Shown: positions 27,540-37,527 of the stretch, in pieces
Position numbering within the stretch: the first letter of the stretch is position 1
Layout of the letters: each line of letters starts with the position of its first letter
DNA from: Eurosta solidaginis
Taxonomy: Eukaryota; Arthropoda; Insecta; Diptera; Tephritidae
Reading direction: 5' to 3'
Assembly: GCF_040869045.1 (NCBI RefSeq)
Contig: NC_090322.1
Span: 82,545,675 to 82,609,674, forward strand
Length of the DNA stretch: 64,000 nt
Translations under genes and position numbers: made by a program
Notes under the pieces: generated by a model
Told to the model about the DNA's origin: nothing
The model's input: the letters and a program-made list of their open reading frames with translations, nothing else
The model's database searches: none

Positions 27540-30500
27540 ACAAATGCTGAGTGATCTACTCAAATTTGTTGAACGAAACGACTTAAGTATTCTAACCATG
27601 CTTTACCTTTAGGCCGGTAGGTTTATTTAGAAAACCGCAATATGTAAGCTAACGAGGAAGGAGCCGTCGAGTAAACAAAACAAAATGGTTAAAAAAATTC
27701 GCACGCGGCATTTATCAGTTTTATCTCTAGAATTAAAGGATATAGAACGAGAAACAACGTTTGAAACCCTTTAAAAACTCTTAATAACTATATCAAAAAT
27801 TATTGTTCTGAAGCCAACAACTGCTGAGTGATCTACTCAAATTTGTTAAACGAAACGACTTAAGTATTCTAACCACGCTTAACCTTTAGGTCGGTAAGTT
27901 TATTTAGAAAAACGTAATATGTAAGCTAACGAGAAGGAGCCGTCGAGTAAACAAAACAAAATGGTAAAAAAATTCGTACGCGGTATTTATCAGTTTTAAC
28001 TCTAGAACTAAAGGATATAGAACGAGAAACAACGTTTGAAACCCTTTAAAAACTCTTAATAACTATATCAAAAATTTTTGTTCTGAAGCCAACAACTGCT
28101 AAGTGATCTACTCTAATTTGTTAAACGAAAAGACTTAAGTATTCTAACCATGCTTAACCTTTAGGCCGGTAAATTTAAAACGCAATATGTAAGCTAACGA
28201 GGAAGGAGCCGTCGAGTAAACAAAACAAAATGGTTAAAAAAATTCGTACGCGGTATTTATCAGTTTTAACTCTAGAATTAAAGGATATAGAACGAGAAAC
28301 AACGTTTGAAACTATTTAAAAACTTTTAATAACTATATCAAAAATTATTGTTCTGAAGCCAACAACTGCTGAGTGATCTACTCTAATTTATTAAACGAAA
28401 CGACTTAAGTATTCTAACCATGCTTAACCTTTAGGCCGGTAACTTTATTTAGAAAAACGCATTATGTAAGCTAACGAGAAGGAGCCGTCGAGTAAACAAA
28501 ACAAAATGGTAAAAAAAATTCGTACGCGGTATTTATCAGATTTACCTCTAGAATTAAAGGATATTGAATGAGAAATAACGTTTGAAGCCCTTTAAAAACT
28601 TTTAATAACTATATCAAAAATTATTGTTCTGAAGCCAACAACTGCTGAGTGATGTACTCAAATTTGTTAAACGAAACGACTTAAGTATTCTAACCATGCT
28701 TAACCTTTAGGCCGGTAATTTTATTTAGAAAAACGCAATATGTAAGCTAATAGGGAAGGAGCCGTCGAGTAAACAAAACAAAATGGTTAAAAAAATTCGC
28801 ACGCGGCATTTATCAGTTTTATCTCTAGAATTAAAGGATATAGAACGAGAAACAACGTTTGAAACCCTTTAAAAACTCTTAATAACTATATCAAAAATTA
28901 TTGTTCTGAAGCCAACAACTGCTGAGTGATCTACTCAAATTTGTTAAACGAAACGACTTAAGTATTCTAACCACGCTTAACCTTTAGGTCGGTAAGTTTA
29001 TTTAGAAAAACGTAATATGTAAGCTAACGAGAAGGAGCCGTCGAGTAAACAAAACAAAATGGTAAAAAAATTCGTACGCGGTATTTATCAGTTTTATCTC
29101 TAGAATTAAAGGATATAGAACGAGAAACAACGTTTGAAACCCTTTAAAAACTCTTAATAACTATATCAAAAATTTTTGTTCTGAAGCCAACAACTGCTAA
29201 GTGATCTACTCTAATTTGTTAAACGAAAAGACTTAAGTATTCTAACCATGCTTAACCTTTAGGCCGGTAAATTTAAAACGCAATATGTAAGCTAACGAGG
29301 AAGGAGCCGTCGAGTAAACAAAACAAAATGGTTAAAAAAATTCGTACGCGGTATTTATCAGTTTTAACTCTAGAATTAAAGGATATAGAACGAGAAACAA
29401 CGTTTGAAACTATTTAAAAACTTTTAATAACTATATCAAAAATTATTGTTCTGAAGCCAACAAATGCTGAGTGATCTACTCAAATTTGTTGAACGAAACG
29501 ACTTAAGTATTCTAACCATGCTTTACCTTTAGGCCGGTAGGTTTATTTAGAAAACCGCAATATGTAAGCTAACGAGGAAGGAGCCGTCGAGTAAACAAAA
29601 CAAAATGGTTAAAAAAATTCGCACGCGGCATTTATCAGTTTTATCTCTAGAATTAAAGGATATAGAACGAGAAACAACGTTTGAAACCCTTTAAAAACTC
29701 TTAATAACTATATCAAAAATTATTGTTCTGAAGCCAACAACTGCTGAGTGATCTACTCAAATTTGTTAAACGAAACGACTTAAGTATTCTAACCACGCTT
29801 AACCTTTAGGTCGGTAAGTTTATTTAGAAAAACGTAATATGTAAGCTAACGAGAAGGAGCCGTCGAGTAAACAAAACAAAATGGTAAAAAAATTCGTACG
29901 CGGTATTTATCAGTTTTATCTCTAGAATTAAAGGATATAGAACGAGAAACAACGTTTGAAACCCTTTAAAAACTCTTAATAACTATATCAAAAATTATTG
30001 TTCTGAAGCCAACAACTGCTGAGTGATCTACTCAAATTTGTTAAACGAAACGACTTAAGTATTCTAACCACGCTTAACCTTTAGGTCGGTAAGTTTATTT
30101 AGAAAAACGTAATATGTAAGCTAACGAGAAGGAGCCGTCGAGTAAACAAAACAAAATGGTAAAAAAATTCGTACGCGGTATTTATCAGTTTTAACTCTAG
30201 AACTAAAGGATATAGAACGAGAAACAACGTTTGAAACCCTTTAAAAACTCTTAATAACTATATCAAAAATTTTTGTTCTGAAGCCAACAACTGCTAAGTG
30301 ATCTACTCTAATTTGTTAAACGAAAAGACTTAAGTATTCTAACCATGCTTAACCTTTAGGCCGGTAAATTTAAAACGCAATATGTAAGCTAACGAGGAAG
30401 GAGCCGTCGAGTAAACAAAACAAAATGGTTAAAAAAATTCGTACGCGGTATTTATCAGTTTTAACTCTAGAATTAAAGGATATAGAACGAGAAACAACGT

Positions 30501-30940
30501 TTGAAACTATTTAAAAACTTTTAATAACTATATCAAAAATTATTGTTCTGAAGCCAACAACTGCTGAGTGATCTACTCTAATTTATTAAACGAAACGACT
30601 TAAGTATTCTAACCATGCTTAACCTTTAGGCCGGTAACTTTATTTAGAAAAACGCATTATGTAAGCTAACGAGAAGGAGCCGTCGAGTAAACAAAACAAA
30701 ATGGTAAAAAAAATTCGTACGCGGTATTTATCAGATTTACCTCTAGAATTAAAGGATATTGAATGAGAAACAACGTTTGAAACCCTTTAAAAACTCTTAA
30801 TAACTATATCAAAAATTTTTGTTCTGAAGCCAACAACTGCTAAGTGATCTACTCTAATTTGTTAAACGAAAAGACTTAAGTATTCTAACCATGCTTAACC
30901 TTTAGGCCGGTAAATTTAAAACGCAATATGTAAGCTAACG
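27540..30940. repeat. Locally amplified ~1.1-kb higher-order repeat
   Basis: A 13-bp deletion that turns GGTAAGTTTATTTAGAAAAACG into a short GGTAAATTTAAAACG form occurs at 28171, 29269, 30366 and 30912, spaced 1098, 1097 and 546 bp. A second marker, CTTTACCTTTAGGCCGGTAGG, occurs at 27601 and 29521, and the following roughly 400 bp look identical. Spacings fit units of four and two monomers of about 274 bp. Near-identity of the copies marks this as a recent amplification. Confidence 0.8.
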
Positions 30941-33001
30941 AGGAAGGAGCCGTGGAGTAAACAAAACAAAATGGTTAAAAAAAATTCGTATGCGGTATTT
31001 ATCAGTTTTAACTCTAGAATTAAAGGATATAGAACGAGAAACAACGTTTGAAACCCTTTAAAAACTTTTAATAACTATATCAAAAATTATTGTTCTGAAG
31101 CCAACAACTGCTGAGTGATCTACACAAATTTGTTGAACGAAACGACTTAAGTGTTCTAACCATGCTTAACCTTTAGGCCGGTAAGTTTATTTAGAAAAAC
31201 GCAATATGTAGGCGATGCGAAGATGGAGCGGTCGCGTAACCCACCCGAATGGGTTAAAAAAATTTGTATGCGGTATTTATCAGTTTTAACTCTAGAATTA
31301 AAGGTTATAGAACGAGAAACAATGTTTGAAACCCTTTAAAAACTTTTAATAACTATATCAAAATTTATTGTTCTGAAGCCAACAACTGCTGAGTGATCTA
31401 CTCAGATTTGTTGAACGAAACGACTTAAGTATTCTAACCATGCTTTACCTTTAGGCCGGTAAGTTTATTTAGAAAAACGCAATATGTAAGCTAATAGGGA
31501 AGGAGCCGTCGAGTAAACAAAACAAAATGTTTAAAAAAAATCGTACGCGGTATTTATCAGATTTAACTCTAGAATTAAAGGATATAGAACTAGAAACAAC
31601 GTTTGAAACCCTTTAAAAACTTTTAATAACTATATCAAAAATTATTGTTCTGAAGCCAACAACTGCTGAGTGATCTATTCAAATTTGTTGAACGAAACGA
31701 CTTAAGTATTCTAACCATGCTTAACCGTTAGGCCGGTAAGTTTATTTAGAAAAACGCAATATGTAAGCTAACGAGGAAGGAGCCGTCGAGTAAACAAAAC
31801 AAAGTGGTTAAAAAAATTCGTACGCGGTATTTATCAGATTTAACTCTAGAACTAAAGGATATAGAACGAGAAACAACGTTTGAAACCCTTTAGAAACTTT
31901 TAATAACTATATCAAAAATTATTGTTCTGAAGCTAAAAACTGCTGAGTGATCTACTCAAATTTGTTGAAAGAAACGACTTAAGTATCCTAACCATGCTTA
32001 ACCTTTAGGCCGGTAAGTTTATTTAGAAAAACGCAATATGTAAGCTAACGAGGAAGGAGCCGTCGAGTAAACAAAACAAAATGGTTAAAAAAATTCGTAC
32101 GCGGCATTTATCAGTTTTAACTCTAGAATTAAAGGATATAGAACGAGAATCGGCGTTTGAAACCCTTTAAAAACTCTTAATAACTATATCAAAAATTATT
32201 GTTCTGAAGCCAACAACTGCTGAGTGATCTACTGTAATTTGTTAAACGAAAAGACTTAAGTATTCTAAATATGCTTAACCTTTAGGCCGGTAAGTTTATT
32301 TAGAAAAACGCAATATGTAAGCTAACGAGGAAGGACCCGTCGAGTAAACAAAACAAAATGGTTAAAAGAATTCGTACGCGGTATTTATCAGTTTTAACTC
32401 TAGAATTAAAGGATATAGAACGAGAAACAACGTTTGAAACTATTTAAAAACTTTTAATAACTATATCAAAAATTATTGTTCTGAAGCCAACAACTGCTGA
32501 GTGATCTACTCTAATTTATTAAACGAAACGACTTAAGTATTCCAACCATGCTTAACCTTTAGGCCGGTAACATTATTTAGAAAAACGCAATATGTAAGCT
32601 AACGAGGAAGGAGCCGTCGAGTAAACAAAACAAAATGGTTAAAAAAATTCGTACGCGGTATTTATCAGTTTTAGCTCTAGAACTAAAGGATATAGAACGA
32701 GAAACAACGTTTGAAACCCTTTAAAAACTCTTAATAACTATATCAAAAATTATTGTTCTGAAGCCAACAACTGCTGAGTGATCTACTCTAATTTGTTAAA
32801 CGAAACGACTTAAGTATTCTAACCATGCTTAACCTTTAGGCCGGTAAGTTTATTTAGAAAAACGCAATATGTAAGCTAACGAGAAAGGAGCCGTCGAGTA
32901 AACAAAACCAAATGGTTAAAAAAATTCGTACGTGGCATTTATCAGTTTTAACTCTAGAATTAAAGGATATAGAACGAGAAACAACTTTTGAAACCCTTTA
33001 A

Positions 33002-33006
33002 AAACT
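33002..33006 (+). repeat. Target-site duplication AAACT (left)
   Basis: The five bases AAACT directly precede the 5' LTR and match 37523-37527. Five base pairs is the usual duplication for copia integrases. Removing the element and one copy restores an intact satellite monomer. Confidence 0.95.
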
Positions 33007-33224
33007 TGTTGAAATTCTATTTCATGTGGCAACTCTGTTTTTCATTTGCAACTTGTAATCGCATTTTTGCTTTGCGAATTCTTTCTTTGCATTCGCCATT
33101 TTAACTTACGAATAATTCTTTTCTATCTGTGTGTATCTAACCGACGTTGAAGTAAGTCGAAATAAACATTCTTTATTGTTCAGAAGAGCGGCTGTTTTTA
33201 TTTTAAATTAGAGGACCTCCAACA
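33007..33224 (+). repeat. Copia element 5' LTR, 218 bp
   Basis: The LTR starts TGTTG and ends CAACA, a 5-bp terminal inverted repeat with TG...CA ends. It carries an AATAAA at 33161-33166. By eye it is identical over its whole length to 37305-37522. It should hold the promoter and the RNA start site. I see no convincing TATA box, so an initiator-type promoter is possible. Confidence 0.97.
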
Positions 33225-33239
33225 GGTTATGGGCCCAGC
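33225..33239 (+). promoter_or_regulatory. Primer binding site, internal tRNA-iMet fragment
   Basis: GGTTATGGGCCCAGC follows the 5' LTR with no gap. It is complementary to the anticodon-stem region of insect initiator tRNA-Met and not to a tRNA 3' end. Drosophila copia is known to prime this way from a 5' half-tRNA. Minus-strand DNA synthesis should start here. Confidence 0.88.
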
Positions 33240-33262
33240 CCCTACATAAAGTGCTAAGAAAA

Positions 33263-36200
33263 ATGAACAATTCCTCGTTTTTTAATGTTGAGAAGTTGGA
33301 TGAGTCCAACTATGACGCATGGTGCGTTCAAGTAAAAAGTATACTTGTATACAAGGAGCTCTGGGATGTGGTGTCAGGTGCAATTATGCAGCCAGCTACA
33401 GAAGCCGAAGACGCTGAACAAAAAGCATGGAAATCGAGTGATGAGAAGGCCATGGCAACAATTGTGTTAAGCCTAACGCCAATACAAATTGCCTACGTGA
33501 AAAAATGCAAAACAGCAAAAGAAGCATGGAGTGTGTTGCAGGATATACATCGACCAAAAGGCCCTGCGCGAAAGGTGTCTTTATTTAAGCAGCTACTGGA
33601 TATGCGCATGGCAGAAAGTGATAAGGTACAACAATATCTAAGCAATTTTTCGAGTATAGTTGAGAAGCTAGCAGAAATTGGTATAGATCTGCAGGAGGAG
33701 TTATTTGTAATAATGCTCCTAGCTAGTCTTCCGAAGTCTTTCGAAAATTTAGTTGTCGCGTTAGAGTCACGCGATGAGCTTCCAAAGCTGAGTTTGTTAA
33801 AAATTAAATTGCTTGAGGAAGAGCAACGTCGAAAAATGAGTGTGTCGCCTATTGCAGAAAGTAGCGTGCAGGTTTTCATGGCACATGAAAAGGGTAAAAG
33901 CAGTGGCAGCAAGTCGTCGCAGCGAAGTAAATGTTCTAGAAATCGATCGAACTTAAAATGTTTTAGTTGTGGACGCACGGGTCATTTTGCTGCACAATGC
34001 AACAAAAGCAACAAAAACCAGGAACAGACAGATAAAACAAACGAGAAACCAAAAGCATTTACTCTGTTCTCAGCGTTTGAGTCAAACAACTTGCAGTCGA
34101 ACGTATGGTGTATCGATAGCGGAGCCACGTCACATATGTGTTGTGACAGAAACATGTTCGATGAGTTGAATGAATACAATGAAAACATTTTGTTAGCTGA
34201 TAACAAATGTATAGAAGCAATGGGAAAGGGAACAGTTCGACTAAAAGCAGAAGGGAAAGAAATCCAGCTGATTGATGTACTTTATGTTCCTGTATTGCAA
34301 TGCAATTTTATTTCAGTATCGAAAGCAGTGAAAAATAACCTTTGCGTTAAATTTGCAAAAGATTTTGTCACGGTATATGAAAACAACGGCAGCGTAATAT
34401 TGCGTGGAAACAAAGTTGGTGGTATATTTTTGTTCACAGAAAATAAGAAAATGTTATTCTTTGCAGGCCAGCAGAATGAAGCAATGAAGTGGCATGCACG
34501 GTATGGTCATTTGAACTATGACAGCATGCGTATGCTTGTAAGCAAAAATTTAGTGAACGGGCTTCAAGTAAATGTGCCAAAATCTATTCAGTGTGTTGTA
34601 TGTATGCAGAGTAAATGTGTAACAAAACCATTTACATCAAGTTCAAATCGAGCAAGCGAATTACTTGAACTAGTACATACAGATGTATTTGGGCCAGTAA
34701 AAACATCGGCTGGTGGTTCGAAATACGTATTGACATTTGTAGATGACAAATCAAGATATGGTTTTGTTTATTTAATGAAGCACAAAAGCGAAGTTTTCAG
34801 TAAATTTAAAGAATTCAAGGTTTTCGCTGAACGTCAAACTGGGTGTCTAATTAAAGCCATTAGAAGTGACAATGGCACTGAATACACAAATGATTTGTTT
34901 CAGGAGTATGTAAAAGATTGTGGCATTTTGCATCAGTTCACGGTACCCTACACTCCGCAGCAGAATGGTGTAGCTGAACGCTATAACCGGACATTGGTAG
35001 AGATGGCACGGAGCATGCTAATTGGTGCGAACTTGAGTGATACATTATGGGCAGAAGCTGTAAATACTGCAGCCTACTTGCGAAATAGGTCACCAACAAA
35101 AGCAGTCGATGAAATGACGCCTTATGAGGCATGGTATAAAAGAAAACCAGTTGTGTCACATCTAAGAACATTTGGATCAGTGGCTTACGCCTTAGATAAA
35201 AAACCTAAAAGTAAATTCAATGCTAAGGGAAAAACGTATGTAATGGTTGGTTACGGTAGTGCTACCAAGGGCTATCGCTTGTATGATTCTGCCACAAGAG
35301 GAATTATTTTAAGACGTGATGTATCATTTATAGAACCAACTATTCCGAAAGAAAATCTAAACGTTGATTTATATATTTTAAAGTCAAATCAAGATAAGCC
35401 AGAAGGTGAATGTGTAAGCACTGAAGACAAGCTAAAGAGTGAGTGGGTTAGCACTGAAGACAAGCCAGAGAGTGAATGTGTTAGCACTGAAGACAAGCTA
35501 GATAATGAACGTGTTAGTGCTGAAGACGACCCAGAGAGTGATTATAAATCTGCAAAAGAAGAAAGTGATGAAGAGCCTGCTACTAAACAAGTAGGACCTG
35601 GTCGGCCTAAGTTGGTGCGGTCAGGGAAACCAGGAAGGCCAAAGAAAGAATACCATTATGCAAATTTTCTCAATGATGTTGATATTCCGAATACAGTGGG
35701 TGAAGCCATGTCTAGTGACCATGCAAGTGAGTGGCGTAAAGCAATGTGTGCTGAATATCAAGCTCTTTTAGACAACGATACATGGGAGCTAGTAGATTTA
35801 CCAAAAAATCAGAAAGCCATAAAGTGCAAATGGGTATTTTCGATCAAGAAAAACAAGAACGGTGAAATTGATCGATTTAAGGCAAGGCTAGTAGCCAAAG
35901 GGTGCAGCCAAATATATGGGGTGAACTATACCGATACGTTTTCACCTGTGGTGCGGTATTCTACGATCCGTACAATTTTCGCGTTAGCTGTAGAGTACCA
36001 GCTATACCTACACCATGTTGACGTTTCATCTGCGTTTTTAAATGGTATCATAGATGACGAAATATATATGGTGCAGCCTGAAACATTTACAAACAGCGAG
36101 TATCCCAATAAAGTCTTAAAGTTAAAGAAAGCTTTATATGGTTTGAAACAGGCAGGACGTCAATGGAATATGAGGTTGCATGACATTTTAATTAATATTG

Positions 36201-37222
36201 GTTTTAAACAATGTGTAACAGAGCCTTGCGTATATACGAAGCATCACGACGGGCACATCAATTTGTTAGCAGTGTATGTAGATGATTTGCTAATAGCCAG
36301 CTCAAACAAGAAAGAGATGAGCTCTATTAAACACGAAATTTCGAAAAGACTGCAAGTGGTAGATAAGGGTCCTGTTCAATTATTTCTTAGTATGGAAGTC
36401 GAAAGAGAAGGTGAAAGGGGCGCAATAGCTATACGACAAAAAGGGCAAATCAAAGAATTGCTGCAACAACATGAAATGTTAGACTGTCGTCCTACAGCAA
36501 CACCACTCGATCCTAAGCAACAAATATTATGCGCTGATTCTAGTTGCAAGCGCGTTGGCAAACAAGAGTACCAGTCGCTGATAGGCTCGTTGTTGTATCT
36601 GGCGTTGTGCACAAGGCCAGATATTATACATACAGTGTGCAAGCTTGCGCAGCATAATAATGAGCCACATAGTGAACACTTGGCAGCGGCAAAAAGGGTG
36701 TTAAGATATTTATGTTCTACGATTGATTTATCGCTCACGTACAGTAAGAAGGGAACGCCGATACAATGCTATGCTGATGCTGATTGGGGTGGAGAGTCAC
36801 TCGAGCGCAAATCGTTCACTGGCTATGTATTTCTTTTAGCCGGTGGTGCGGTGTCTTGGGAGTCGAAGAAGCAATCAACAGTGGCCTTGAGCAGCACCGA
36901 AGCGGAATACATATCGTTGTCAACTGCCGCAAAAGAGGTTATGTTCATAAAACAATTTTTGGACGAAATAAATGTACATAGGCCTGACAAAATTGTTGTA
37001 AATGGTGATAATTTAAGCTCATTACATCTTATCAAAAATGCTGTATACCATACAAGATGTAAGCACATAGAAATTAAATATCATCATATAAGAGATATGT
37101 ATCAGAAAAATTTAATTGAATTACAATATTGTTCAAGCTCAGATAATATTGCAGATGTATTTACGAAAAATCTAAGCAAGTTAAATCATAACAAGTTTGT
37201 AAAATTGTTAGGTTTAATCTAG
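33263..37222 (+). CDS. Copia-type Gag-Pol polyprotein
   Basis: The polyprotein is 1319 residues from the ATG at 33263; the frame opens 12 bp earlier at a GTG, a less likely start. A copia-type gag domain spans about residues 40-190. A CCHC zinc knuckle at 233-246 (CFSCGRTGHFAAQC) binds RNA. The aspartic protease active site is DSG at 285-287. Integrase has an HHCC finger (H411, H416, C444, C447) and the triad D474, D536, E572 with DX35E spacing. Reverse transcriptase has D920 (VDVSSAFLNG) and YVDD with D1007 and D1008. RNase H shows YADAD, SSTEAEY and NGDN acidic residues. All key residues are present. Between integrase and reverse transcriptase lie an acidic 11-residue repeat and two GRPK motifs. 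Gag and Pol share one frame, as in copia, so their ratio must be set by splicing or proteolysis. Confidence 0.97.
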   Translation: MNNSSFFNVEKLDESNYDAWCVQVKSILVYKELWDVVSGAIMQPATEAEDAEQKAWKSSDEKAMATIVLSLTPIQIAYVKKCKTAKEAWSVLQDIHRPKGPARKVSLFKQLLDMRMAESDKVQQYLSNFSSIVEKLAEIGIDLQEELFVIMLLASLPKSFENLVVALESRDELPKLSLLKIKLLEEEQRRKMSVSPIAESSVQVFMAHEKGKSSGSKSSQRSKCSRNRSNLKCFSCGRTGHFAAQCNKSNKNQEQTDKTNEKPKAFTLFSAFESNNLQSNVWCIDSGATSHMCCDRNMFDELNEYNENILLADNKCIEAMGKGTVRLKAEGKEIQLIDVLYVPVLQCNFISVSKAVKNNLCVKFAKDFVTVYENNGSVILRGNKVGGIFLFTENKKMLFFAGQQNEAMKWHARYGHLNYDSMRMLVSKNLVNGLQVNVPKSIQCVVCMQSKCVTKPFTSSSNRASELLELVHTDVFGPVKTSAGGSKYVLTFVDDKSRYGFVYLMKHKSEVFSKFKEFKVFAERQTGCLIKAIRSDNGTEYTNDLFQEYVKDCGILHQFTVPYTPQQNGVAERYNRTLVEMARSMLIGANLSDTLWAEAVNTAAYLRNRSPTKAVDEMTPYEAWYKRKPVVSHLRTFGSVAYALDKKPKSKFNAKGKTYVMVGYGSATKGYRLYDSATRGIILRRDVSFIEPTIPKENLNVDLYILKSNQDKPEGECVSTEDKLKSEWVSTEDKPESECVSTEDKLDNERVSAEDDPESDYKSAKEESDEEPATKQVGPGRPKLVRSGKPGRPKKEYHYANFLNDVDIPNTVGEAMSSDHASEWRKAMCAEYQALLDNDTWELVDLPKNQKAIKCKWVFSIKKNKNGEIDRFKARLVAKGCSQIYGVNYTDTFSPVVRYSTIRTIFALAVEYQLYLHHVDVSSAFLNGIIDDEIYMVQPETFTNSEYPNKVLKLKKALYGLKQAGRQWNMRLHDILINIGFKQCVTEPCVYTKHHDGHINLLAVYVDDLLIASSNKKEMSSIKHEISKRLQVVDKGPVQLFLSMEVEREGERGAIAIRQKGQIKELLQQHEMLDCRPTATPLDPKQQILCADSSCKRVGKQEYQSLIGSLLYLALCTRPDIIHTVCKLAQHNNEPHSEHLAAAKRVLRYLCSTIDLSLTYSKKGTPIQCYADADWGGESLERKSFTGYVFLLAGGAVSWESKKQSTVALSSTEAEYISLSTAAKEVMFIKQFLDEINVHRPDKIVVNGDNLSSLHLIKNAVYHTRCKHIEIKYHHIRDMYQKNLIELQYCSSSDNIADVFTKNLSKLNHNKFVKLLGLI
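33959..34000 (+). other. Gag CCHC zinc knuckle coding segment
   Basis: It encodes CX2CX4HX4C (CFSCGRTGHFAAQC), the nucleocapsid motif that packages the element's RNA. It follows a basic, serine-rich stretch and marks the end of the gag part, just before the protease DSG motif. Confidence 0.93.
35405..35569 (+). repeat. In-frame 33-bp tandem repeat in pol
   Basis: Four copies of a 33-bp unit, plus a degenerate fifth, encode an 11-residue acidic repeat with the core VSTEDK (VSAEDD in the fourth). It lies in the linker after the integrase core, residues about 715-769 of the polyprotein. The period keeps the frame. This kind of linker is usually poorly conserved, so copy number may vary between elements. 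Confidence 0.9.
35591..35650 (+). other. Twin GRPK (AT-hook-like) motifs in integrase C-terminal linker
   Basis: Residues about 777-796 contain PGRPK twice in a basic, glycine/proline-rich context. The core GRP flanked by basic residues is the AT-hook pattern that binds the minor groove of AT-rich DNA. It follows the acidic repeat and precedes reverse transcriptase. The motif is seen directly; DNA binding is inferred. Confidence 0.6.
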
Positions 37223-37295
37223 TACATGTAAAATAACTTCAAAGTTTTTTTTGAGTTAAATTATTAATTTGTGACTGCAAATGAATACAAGATTT

Positions 37296-37304
37296 GAGGA
37301 GGAG
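37296..37304 (+). promoter_or_regulatory. Polypurine tract
   Basis: GAGGAGGAG abuts the 3' LTR and is the expected plus-strand DNA primer. It lies 73 bp after the ORF stop. The intervening segment is AT-rich and noncoding. Confidence 0.9.
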
Positions 37305-37522
37305 TGTTGAAATTCTATTTCATGTGGCAACTCTGTTTTTCATTTGCAACTTGTAATCGCATTTTTGCTTTGCGAATTCTTTCTTTGCATTCGCCATTTT
37401 AACTTACGAATAATTCTTTTCTATCTGTGTGTATCTAACCGACGTTGAAGTAAGTCGAAATAAACATTCTTTATTGTTCAGAAGAGCGGCTGTTTTTATT
37501 TTAAATTAGAGGACCTCCAACA
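37305..37522 (+). repeat. Copia element 3' LTR, 218 bp
   Basis: This is the same sequence as 33007-33224 by eye, at an offset of 4298 bp, with TGTTG...CAACA ends. Its AATAAA at 37459-37464 is the likely polyadenylation signal for the element transcript. Confidence 0.97.
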
Positions 37523-37527
37523 AAACT
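37523..37527 (+). repeat. Target-site duplication AAACT (right)
   Basis: AAACT follows the 3' LTR and matches 33002-33006. It is followed by CTTAATAACTATATC, the normal continuation of the monomer. Confidence 0.95.

Larger units (their letters stand above)
1..33006. repeat. Satellite array, ~277-bp monomer, left part
   Basis: This is a continuous head-to-tail array of an AT-rich satellite. Taking TAACTATATC as phase marker, it recurs at 7, 283, 561 and 830, and most spacings are 274-280 bp, giving about 119 copies. Landmarks in order are TAACTATATCAAAAATT, GAAGCCAACAACTGCTGAG, GATCTACTCAAATTTGTT, CGACTTAAGTATTCTAACC, GCTTAACCTTTAGGCCGG, TTTAGAAAAACGCAATATG, AGGAAGGAGCCGTCGAGT, AATTCGTACGCGGTATTT, TCTAGAATTAAAGGATAT and AACAACGTTTGAAACCC. 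All copies share one orientation. The window opens inside a monomer. There is no long ORF; the short open frames are repeat artefacts that recur with the monomer. I do not recognise the family. Copies differ by scattered substitutions, small indels and cassette swaps. Confidence 0.97.
33007..37522 (+). mobile_element. Complete Ty1/copia LTR retrotransposon
   Basis: This is a full-length element of 4516 bp with, in order, a 5' LTR, a tRNA-iMet-type primer site, one gag-pol ORF, a polypurine tract and a 3' LTR. The pol order is protease, integrase, reverse transcriptase, RNase H, which defines the Ty1/copia superfamily (Pseudoviridae). The LTRs look identical, the target duplication is perfect and the ORF has no stop or frameshift, so the insertion is young and the copy could be competent. 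It is inserted in the plus orientation within the CTTTAAAAACT stretch of a monomer. The family is not the D. melanogaster copia element itself, but the primer site is copia-like. Confidence 0.97.

Noticed and set aside
33251..33262. Gag-pol start at GTG 33251
   Set aside because: Eukaryotic initiation strongly favours the ATG 12 bp downstream (AAAAATGAAC context), and the four extra residues add no domain.
33493..37068. Antisense and alternate-frame open frames within the copia element
   Set aside because: They overlap the gag-pol frame, show no domains, and the sense frame explains all conserved motifs.
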